DNA of 11,053 bases, from NCBI GenBank assembly GCA_009923345.1, contig RFTR01000046.1:1-11053 (forward strand), in the 5' to 3' direction. Made by a program: the position numbers and the translations under genes. Below, in pieces: positions 6,356 to 11,053 of the stretch. This stretch comes from Betaproteobacteria bacterium. Its GTDB lineage: Bacteria; Pseudomonadota; Gammaproteobacteria; Burkholderiales; Burkholderiaceae_C. Numbering within the stretch: position 1 is the stretch's first letter; every line of letters starts with the position of its first letter. A model generated the notes under the pieces. The model did not search any database. It saw only the letters and a program-made list of their open reading frames with translations, and was not told where the DNA came from.

Positions 6356-7528
6356 ATGACCGCTTTGGAGCGGCGCGCCAGTGCCACCCTGTCGTCCATT
6401 TTTGCTTTGCGCATGTTGGGCTTGTTTTTGGTGCTACCCGTGTTTGCGCTGGAGGCGCGTAAATACCCCGGTGGGGACGATCCATCTTTGATTGGGCTGG
6501 CCATGGGTATTTATGGGTTGACCCAAGGCATTTTGCAAATTCCGTTTGGCATCGCTTCTGACAAATTTGGGCGCAAGCTCGTAATTATTTTGGGATTGCT
6601 GGTTTTTGCCATTGGGAGCGTGTGGGCGGCTTGTGCTGACACCATGCAAGGCTTGTTGGTGGGCCGCGCATTGCAGGGGGCTGGCGCCGTGTCAGCCGCC
6701 GTGACGGCATTGCTGGCGGACTTAACCCGCGACATCGTCCGCACCAAAGCCATGGCGCTGGTGGGAGCCAGCATTGGTTTGATGTTTGCGTTGTCGCTGG
6801 TACTTTCACCTTGGCTGGCAGGATGGATCGGCTTGTCAGGCTTGTTTTTACTCACGGCCATCTTGGCAGTTGGCGGTATGGCTGTGGTGCATGTGTGGGT
6901 GCCAGATGCGCCAGACACCCAAGCACCGTCGGATCGATCCGGTTTAAGCGAAGTGATGCGTCACAGCGGCCTGATGCGCTTGAACTGTGGCGTATTCATC
7001 TTGCATGCGGTGCAGCTGGCAATGTGGGTCGCGATTCCTGCCATGCTGGTGCAAGCTGGCTTGGACAAGGATGACCATTGGCAGATTTATTTGCCTGCGG
7101 TAGTCGCCTCGTTTGTGGTGATGGGAGGGGTTTTCGCGATGGAGCGGCGTGGCTATTTGCGCGCCGCGTTCTTGTTGGCAGTGGCCATGATCGCGGTCGT
7201 TCAACTTGCTTTGCTATGGGTGGCATCCATCACCCCGTCTTTGCATGCATTGGCGGCGTTCCTGTTCCTCTTCTTTTGTGGCTTCAACGTGCTGGAGGCA
7301 ATCATGCCAAGCTTGACGTCGCGGGTGGCGCCAGTGGCTGCGCGAGGCGCAGCAATGGGGCTCTACAACACCTTGCAGTCGTTAGGCTTCTTTGCTGGTG
7401 GTTGGCTCGGTGGACTGGGCGCAAAGTTGTATGGCACACAAGGAATCTTTGTAAGTTGCACTCTGCTAATGCTGCTTTGGTTGGTGGTAGCGTGGCCCAT
7501 GGTGGTTCCACAACCGAAAAACGCATAA
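6356..7528 (+). CDS. MFS transporter, YajR-like
   Basis: Twelve-helix major facilitator superfamily permease of the inner membrane, probably a proton-coupled exporter. It resembles E. coli YajR over the whole membrane part: FALRMLGLFLVLPVF, GIYGLTQGILQIPFG, motif A GIASDKFGRK (65-74), GRALQGAGAVSAAVTALLADLTRD (from 103), NVLEAIMPSLTSR (311-323) and AAMGLYNTLQSLGFFAGG. At 390 residues it stops after helix 12 and lacks the C-terminal YAM domain that E. coli YajR carries. The frame stays open upstream to 6257, but I choose ATG 6356 because the family-like ALERRASATLSSIFALRML follows directly; the upstream codons are not hydrophobic-helix or family-like and overlap the uvrA promoter. A GTG at 6308 is an alternative. 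The Shine-Dalgarno is weak. ssb follows 27 bp downstream. The substrate is unknown. Confidence 0.92.
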   Translation: MTALERRASATLSSIFALRMLGLFLVLPVFALEARKYPGGDDPSLIGLAMGIYGLTQGILQIPFGIASDKFGRKLVIILGLLVFAIGSVWAACADTMQGLLVGRALQGAGAVSAAVTALLADLTRDIVRTKAMALVGASIGLMFALSLVLSPWLAGWIGLSGLFLLTAILAVGGMAVVHVWVPDAPDTQAPSDRSGLSEVMRHSGLMRLNCGVFILHAVQLAMWVAIPAMLVQAGLDKDDHWQIYLPAVVASFVVMGGVFAMERRGYLRAAFLLAVAMIAVVQLALLWVASITPSLHALAAFLFLFFCGFNVLEAIMPSLTSRVAPVAARGAAMGLYNTLQSLGFFAGGWLGGLGAKLYGTQGIFVSCTLLMLLWLVVAWPMVVPQPKNA

Positions 7529-7555
7529 TTACCCTATCTCTGGAGGAAAATTCCC

Positions 7556-8041
7556 ATGGCATCTGTGAACAAAGTCATCTTGGTCGGCAACTGCGGCCGC
7601 GACCCCGAAGTCCGCTATTTACCTAGCGGCCAAGCTGTAGCCAACGTCAGCGTGGCCACATCTAGCAAACGCAAAGACCGCAACAGCGGCGAGATGATCG
7701 AAGACACCCAGTGGCATCGGATCACGTTTTATGACCGTCTAGCCGAAATCGCCGGTGAATTTGTAAAAAAAGGCCGCCCTATTTACGTTGAAGGCCGACT
7801 GAAGTACGGCACCTACACCGACAAAACCACGGGTGTTGAAAAAAACACCGTCGACATCATCGCTACCGAGTTGCAGCTCTTGGGTGGACGTGAAGGCATG
7901 GGTGCTCCAAGCGGCGGTGGTGAAGAGGGTGGTTACGCCCGCGCGCCAGCGGCGAAACCAGCGGCTGCTCCAGCAGCGGCTGGTACAAAAGCGCCTGCAA
8001 AAGGTGGCTTTGACGACATGGATGACGATATTCCGTTCTAA
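7556..8041 (+). CDS. ssb: Single-stranded DNA-binding protein
   Basis: Essential protein that coats single-stranded DNA in replication, recombination and repair and recruits partners through its tail. It has 161 residues. The N-terminal OB fold (about 1-110) shows SVNKVILVGNCGRDPEVRYL, the conserved Trp54 in TQWHRITFYDRLAE, and GRPIYVEGRLKYGTYTDK. A Gly/Ala/Pro-rich linker (about 112-150) leads to the acidic tip DDMDDDIPF, which binds other replication and repair proteins. A strong Shine-Dalgarno TGGAGGA (7541-7547) sits eight bases before the ATG. A CATAAT hexamer at 7524-7529 could be a -10 for a separate ssb promoter, but no good -35 accompanies it; otherwise ssb is read through from the MFS gene. 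Its stop codon overlaps the convergent small gene by 4 bp. Confidence 0.99.
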   Translation: MASVNKVILVGNCGRDPEVRYLPSGQAVANVSVATSSKRKDRNSGEMIEDTQWHRITFYDRLAEIAGEFVKKGRPIYVEGRLKYGTYTDKTTGVEKNTVDIIATELQLLGGREGMGAPSGGGEEGGYARAPAAKPAAAPAAAGTKAPAKGGFDDMDDDIPF

Positions 8042-8238
8042 AGCTTCGCCACAATTCCCTTGCTGTTGTACATATTTACAGCGGGGGCGGTTTCTACCTT
8101 GACATTTTCCTTGGCGGGCGGAGGTAGCGGTACTTCCTTCGCCTTCATTGGCCGTTCTTGTTGTTTGGCTTTTTCTGCCATCTTGGCCATTTGCATGTCC
8201 ATAGCAACACGGGGCGCAGCGGCTTCAATTCGGCTCAT
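8038..8238 (-). CDS. Small unrecognised protein downstream of mnmA
   Basis: I do not recognise this 66-residue protein. The case for a real gene is a strong Shine-Dalgarno AGGAGA (8251-8246) seven bases before the ATG, a position 32 bp after mnmA on the same strand, and a stop codon that meets the ssb stop with a 4-bp convergent overlap, so it fills the gap between two genes exactly. The protein is rich in Ala, Lys, Met (seven) and Pro and has no Cys, membrane segment or signal peptide. Residues 6-27 could form an amphipathic helix, 30-42 are Pro/Lys-rich (EVPLPPPAKE), and the tail is AVNMYNSKGIVAKL. Composition suggests a soluble, largely disordered cytoplasmic protein. It is probably cotranscribed with mnmA. 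The function is unknown. Confidence 0.6.
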   Translation of the reverse strand: MSRIEAAAPRVAMDMQMAKMAEKAKQQERPMKAKEVPLPPPAKENVKVETAPAVNMYNSKGIVAKL

Positions 8239-8245
8239 ATAGTTT

Positions 8246-8251
8246 TCTCCT
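8246..8251 (-). promoter_or_regulatory. Shine-Dalgarno of the small gene
   Basis: AGGAGA on the minus strand, seven bases ahead of the ATG at 8238. This is one of the better ribosome binding sites in the window and the main reason to accept the 66-residue frame as a gene. Confidence 0.6.
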
Positions 8252-8270
8252 GCTTGACCATTACGCGCAA

Positions 8271-9440
8271 TTAGTTAGAGGAAGTTTGCGCGCTAACTTG
8301 TCTATGGGTTGATCCATCGCTTGGATTAGACACAGAAGTTTCTGCGCTGGCAATGATGCCACCCCCTAGACACACCTCCCCGTCATACAAAACTGCCGAC
8401 TGGCCAGGTGTGACAGCCCATTGCGGCTCTGTAAATGACAGTTGCATCATGTTTGCGGATGTCGCAAAAGTACAACCCGCATCGGCCTGTCGGTAACGCG
8501 TTTTCGCACCATAGTGGTCTACGCTCGGGGCTGAACCAGCGCACCAACTCAAGTTGTCTGCTGTCAAGTGGCTGGAAAGCAACCAGGGGTGGTCATGGCC
8601 CTGTACGACGAACAAGGTGTTGGTCGTGAGGTCTTTGCGGGCGACAAACCACGGCGTGTGTTCGCCACCGCCACGGGCTTGCCCTTTGGCTTTCAAACCA
8701 CCAATGCCCAGCCCTTGGCGCTGGCCGAGTGTGTAAAAGCTCAAGCCCACGTGTTCGCCAATGCGCTGGCCCAATTCGTTTTTGATGGGACCGGGTTCGT
8801 TGGCGATGTAGCGATTCAAAAACTCGCGAAACGGGCGCTCGCCAATAAAGCAAATACCTGTCGAGTCCTTTTTCTTGGCGTTGGGTAAACCAATGGCGTC
8901 CGCAATGCGGCGCACTTCGGTTTTTTCTAATTCGCCAACAGGAAACAAAGTTTTGGCTAACTGCGTCTGGTTCAAGCGGTGCAAGAAATAGCTTTGGTCT
9001 TTGCTGTTGTCTAAGCCTTTGAGCAATTGGAATTGCCCGTCGACCTCGCGCACACGGGCGTAGTGGCCTGTGGCGATTTTTTCTGCGCCCAGCCGCATGG
9101 CGTGGTCAAGGAAGGCCTTGAACTTGATTTCAGCGTTACACAAGATGTCTGGGTTGGGCGTTCTGCCCCCTTGGTATTCGCGTAAAAACTCAGCAAATAC
9201 GCGGTCTTTGTATTCCGCGGCGAAATTGACGTGTTCAATTTCAATGCCGAGCACATCAGCGACAGAGGCGGCGTCAAGAAAATCGATATTGGACGCGCAG
9301 TATTCGCTGTCGTCATCGTCTTCCCAGTTTTTCATGAAAACGCCGATGACCTCGAAGCCTTGCTCTTTGAGCAAATAGGCGCTCACAGCAGAGTCCACTC
9401 CACCGCTTAAGCCCACTACGACGCGTGGTTTGTGTGTCAT
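8271..9440 (-). CDS. mnmA: tRNA-specific 2-thiouridylase MnmA
   Basis: Forms 2-thiouridine at the wobble position (U34) of Lys, Glu and Gln tRNAs, taking sulfur relayed from a cysteine desulfurase and activating the base with ATP. It has 389 residues against 368 in E. coli. The PP-loop is SGGVDS (12-17). GVFMKNWEDDD (33-43) is followed by the nucleophile Cys101 in NPDILCNAEIKF and the sulfur-carrying Cys197 in STGICFIGER, matching E. coli Cys102 and Cys199. GHYARV (125-130), KDQSYFL and FYTLGQRQGLGIGG are also typical. The C-terminal beta domain ends around GGGIIA (359-364); a further 25 residues form a Ser/Thr-rich tail that is probably disordered. The ATG at 9440 puts the PP-loop at the usual distance, but no clear Shine-Dalgarno precedes it. 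The gene diverges from pntAA and is followed by the small gene. Confidence 0.99.
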   Translation of the reverse strand: MTHKPRVVVGLSGGVDSAVSAYLLKEQGFEVIGVFMKNWEDDDDSEYCASNIDFLDAASVADVLGIEIEHVNFAAEYKDRVFAEFLREYQGGRTPNPDILCNAEIKFKAFLDHAMRLGAEKIATGHYARVREVDGQFQLLKGLDNSKDQSYFLHRLNQTQLAKTLFPVGELEKTEVRRIADAIGLPNAKKKDSTGICFIGERPFREFLNRYIANEPGPIKNELGQRIGEHVGLSFYTLGQRQGLGIGGLKAKGQARGGGEHTPWFVARKDLTTNTLFVVQGHDHPWLLSSHLTADNLSWCAGSAPSVDHYGAKTRYRQADAGCTFATSANMMQLSFTEPQWAVTPGQSAVLYDGEVCLGGGIIASAETSVSNPSDGSTHRQVSAQTSSN

Positions 9441-9451
9441 GGGGCCAGGGT

Positions 9452-9551
9452 GAATAGGTGCATGCCAGGATTATCTTTCGTACTGGCCTGCTGAGAAGCC
9501 GCCCTATTCTGGGGTAACCTTACGCTTTTGTAAGTTAGACACCCCCTATCC
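9452..9551. repeat. Three copies of CCTATYC between mnmA and pntAA
   Basis: CCTATTC at 9503-9509 and CCTATCC at 9545-9551 are direct copies 42 bp apart, about four helical turns. The exact reverse complement, GAATAGG, lies at 9452-9458. The 124-bp divergent region is the natural place for shared control. The motif is only seven bases long, so chance is quite possible. Confidence 0.25.
9470..9497 (-). promoter_or_regulatory. Weak candidate promoter of mnmA
   Basis: On the minus strand, GATAAT (9475-9470, five of six bases of the -10 consensus) follows TTCTCA (9497-9492, four of six of the -35) after 16 bp. It would start transcription about 25 bases before the mnmA ATG. Only moderate consensus agreement supports it. 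A short inverted repeat GCCAG/CTGGC (9464-9468 and 9483-9487) brackets the -10. Confidence 0.25.
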
Positions 9552-9564
9552 AGAGGAGATCCCC

Positions 9565-10695
9565 ATGCTGATTGGCGTGCCAGCCGAGACAACGGCCGGA
9601 GAAACCCGTGTGGCTATTACGCCCGAAACGGCCAAAAAACTCATCGCACAAGGCCACAGCATCCGTGTCCAAAGTGGCGCAGGCGTCGCAGCTAGCGTGA
9701 CAGACGAGGCCTATGCGGCGGTTGGCGCGCAAGTTACCGATGCAGCCAGTGCATGGGCTTGCGACTTAGTATTGAAGGTCCGTGGCCCGCAAGCCAACGA
9801 AGCGTCTTCTGTCAAGAGCGGCAGCGCAGTGGTGGGCATGTTGGAGCCCTTCAATGCCGAAGGTTTGCAACGCTTAGCCAGTGCTGGCGCTACCAGCTTT
9901 GCTCTGGAAGCCGCCCCCCGTACTACCCGCGCGCAAAGCATGGACGTGTTGTCTTCGCAAGCCAACATTGCAGGCTACAAAGCCGTGATGCTGGCCGCAG
10001 ACAAATACCAACGCTTTGTGCCGATGCTGATGACGGCCGCCGGCACCGTGAAAGCTGCCCGCGTCGTGATATTGGGCGTTGGCGTCGCAGGCTTGCAAGC
10101 TATCGCCACTGCCAAGCGTTTGGGCGCCGTGATTGAGGCGACCGATGTGCGCCCCAGTGTGAAAGAACAAGTCGAGTCACTTGGCGCCAAATTCATCGAC
10201 GTGCCGTTTGAAACCGCCGAAGAAAAAGAAGCCGCTGAAGGCGTGGGCGGCTACGCCCGCCCCATGCCCGCAAGTTGGCTAGACCGCCAAAAAGTCGAAG
10301 TCGCCAAGCGTGTTGCGCAGGCTGACTTAGTGATCACCACCGCCTTGATTCCCGGACGCGCTGCCCCTGTGTTGGTGAGCGAAGACATGGTCAAAGCTAT
10401 GAAGCCTGGTTCAGTCATCATCGACATCGCTGCTGGCAAAGGCCCAGATGGCGTAGGCGGCAACTGCCCCCTGACAGAGGCCGGCAAAACCGTGATCAAG
10501 CATGGTGTCACCTTGGTGGGTGAAACAAATTTGCCTGCACTGGTCGCAGCCGACGCGAGTGCCTTGTATGCCCGCAATGTGCTGGACTTTTTAAAGCTCA
10601 TCATCAACAAAGAAGGTGCGCTGCATATCGATATGGAAGACGACATCGTCGCCGCTTGTTTGATGACCCGCGATGGCGCGGTCGTCAAGAAATGA
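9565..10695 (+). CDS. pntAA: Proton-translocating NAD(P)+ transhydrogenase, alpha subunit part 1 (NAD-binding domain I)
   Basis: Soluble NAD(H)-binding component of the membrane transhydrogenase that uses the proton gradient to reduce NADP+ with NADH, supplying NADPH. It has 376 residues, as in the split three-polypeptide form known from Rhodospirillum rubrum. It begins with the alanine-dehydrogenase-like GVPAETTAGETRVAITPETA. The RQD loop is present: R119, Q124 and D127 in PRTTRAQSMDVLSS correspond to R127, Q132 and D135 of R. rubrum. The Rossmann motif is LGVGVAGLQA (170-179), with the acidic EATDVRP following at 191-197. The mobile-loop region GYARPMPASWL lies at 229-239, and GRAAPVLV and GETNLPAL are conserved. 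A strong Shine-Dalgarno AGAGGAG (9552-9558) lies six bases before the ATG. pntAB follows after 19 bp, then pntB, forming an operon. Confidence 0.98.
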   Translation: MLIGVPAETTAGETRVAITPETAKKLIAQGHSIRVQSGAGVAASVTDEAYAAVGAQVTDAASAWACDLVLKVRGPQANEASSVKSGSAVVGMLEPFNAEGLQRLASAGATSFALEAAPRTTRAQSMDVLSSQANIAGYKAVMLAADKYQRFVPMLMTAAGTVKAARVVILGVGVAGLQAIATAKRLGAVIEATDVRPSVKEQVESLGAKFIDVPFETAEEKEAAEGVGGYARPMPASWLDRQKVEVAKRVAQADLVITTALIPGRAAPVLVSEDMVKAMKPGSVIIDIAAGKGPDGVGGNCPLTEAGKTVIKHGVTLVGETNLPALVAADASALYARNVLDFLKLIINKEGALHIDMEDDIVAACLMTRDGAVVKK

Positions 10696-10714
10696 ATTTG
10701 AGGAACTACACACC

Positions 10715-11038
10715 ATGGACGCCGTCTCTCCCACCCTTGTGAACTTGATTATTTTTGTGTTGGCCATCTACGTGGGGTATCACGTGGTTTGGACCGTGAC
10801 ACCTGCATTGCACACGCCATTGATGGCGGTGACCAATGCCATCTCCGCCATCGTGATCGTCGGTGCCATGCTGGCCGCTGCGATGACCACCACCACCCTG
10901 GGCAAAACCATGGGCGTGTTGGCTGTAGCTTTGGCTGCAGTGAATGTGTTTGGTGGCTTCATGGTCACACGACGCATGCTCGAGATGTTCAAGAAAAAAG
11001 ACAAACCTGCTAAAGCTCCCCAAGGAGACAAAGCATGA
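10715..11038 (+). CDS. pntAB: NAD(P)+ transhydrogenase, alpha subunit part 2 (membrane domain)
   Basis: Short membrane subunit that forms part of the proton channel (domain II) together with PntB. It has 107 residues. Three transmembrane helices are visible, at about 8-28, 36-57 and 62-84; the second carries the conserved HTPLMAVTNAISAIVIVGA. The chain ends in a Lys-rich cytoplasmic tail (from about 92). The frame is open back to 10673, but the ATG at 10715 has GAGGA (10700-10704) ahead of it and matches the usual start, so the upstream GTG/ATG codons inside pntAA are not used. The TGA overlaps the pntB ATG as ATGA, indicating translational coupling. Confidence 0.95.
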   Translation: MDAVSPTLVNLIIFVLAIYVGYHVVWTVTPALHTPLMAVTNAISAIVIVGAMLAAAMTTTTLGKTMGVLAVALAAVNVFGGFMVTRRMLEMFKKKDKPAKAPQGDKA

Positions 11039-11053
11039 GTATGGAATTCGTGA
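11035..11053 (+). CDS. pntB: NAD(P)+ transhydrogenase beta subunit (5' end only)
   Basis: Only six codons (MSMEFV) lie in the window. The call rests on operon order (pntAA, pntAB, then pntB), the ATGA overlap with pntAB, a strong Shine-Dalgarno AAGGAG (11022-11027) seven bases upstream, and a start resembling that of other PntB proteins. PntB carries the remaining membrane helices and the NADP(H)-binding domain III. Confidence 0.88.

Noticed and set aside
6511..6918. 135-residue minus-strand frame
   Set aside because: It is the shadow of the MFS membrane helices, and its sequence has no family-like features.
7078..7626. 182-residue plus-strand frame spanning the MFS/ssb junction
   Set aside because: It overlaps both real genes in another frame and runs through the ssb ribosome binding site. 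Its Trp/Arg/Cys-rich composition is typical of an out-of-frame reading.
8056..8086. GCTGT/ACAGC inverted repeat after ssb
   Set aside because: A five-bp stem with a long loop and no T-run, inside the small gene; not a credible ssb terminator.
9519..9534. CTTAC/GTAAG hairpin upstream of pntAA
   Set aside because: The stem is only five base pairs, with no T-run and no pairing with the Shine-Dalgarno, so neither a terminator nor a riboswitch can be argued.

Overview
The window reads as an ordinary, densely packed chromosomal segment of a betaproteobacterium. Protein features point to Burkholderiales, probably family Comamonadaceae: a group-2 OMP decarboxylase, the uvrA / MFS / ssb neighbourhood, and a three-polypeptide transhydrogenase. 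The genus cannot be fixed from sequence alone. I see no rRNA, tRNA, CRISPR array, insertion sequence, integrase or phage gene, and no stretch over 300 bases without a gene.

Layout from left to right. (1) A plus-strand pair: the nearly complete end of rimI (ribosomal protein acetyltransferase) and a family-4 [4Fe-4S] uracil-DNA glycosylase. (2) A minus-strand EamA/DMT permease that ends at a good intrinsic terminator and starts only 38 bp from the divergent pyrF. (3) pyrF (plus), convergent with the long uvrA gene (minus). (4) A divergent region of about 127 bp holding a convincing uvrA promoter, followed on the plus strand by a YajR-like MFS exporter and ssb. (5) A small unrecognised 66-residue gene and mnmA (tRNA 2-thiouridylase), both minus strand; the small gene overlaps the ssb stop codon by 4 bp. 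(6) A divergent plus-strand operon for proton-translocating NAD(P)+ transhydrogenase: pntAA, pntAB and the first codons of pntB, which runs off the window.

Functional themes are DNA repair and replication (uracil glycosylase, UvrA, SSB), translation quality (RimI, MnmA), pyrimidine synthesis (PyrF), membrane transport (EamA and MFS) and NADPH supply (Pnt). Most genes look intact and conventional. No undescribed multi-gene system is evident. The points worth a second look are small: an exact 10-bp direct repeat bracketing the predicted uvrA promoter, an unrecognised small gene with a strong ribosome binding site, a six-codon leader ORF overlapping the EamA start, a possibly leaderless pyrF, and a Ser/Ala-rich insertion in UvrA within a wider pattern of low-complexity additions in housekeeping proteins.
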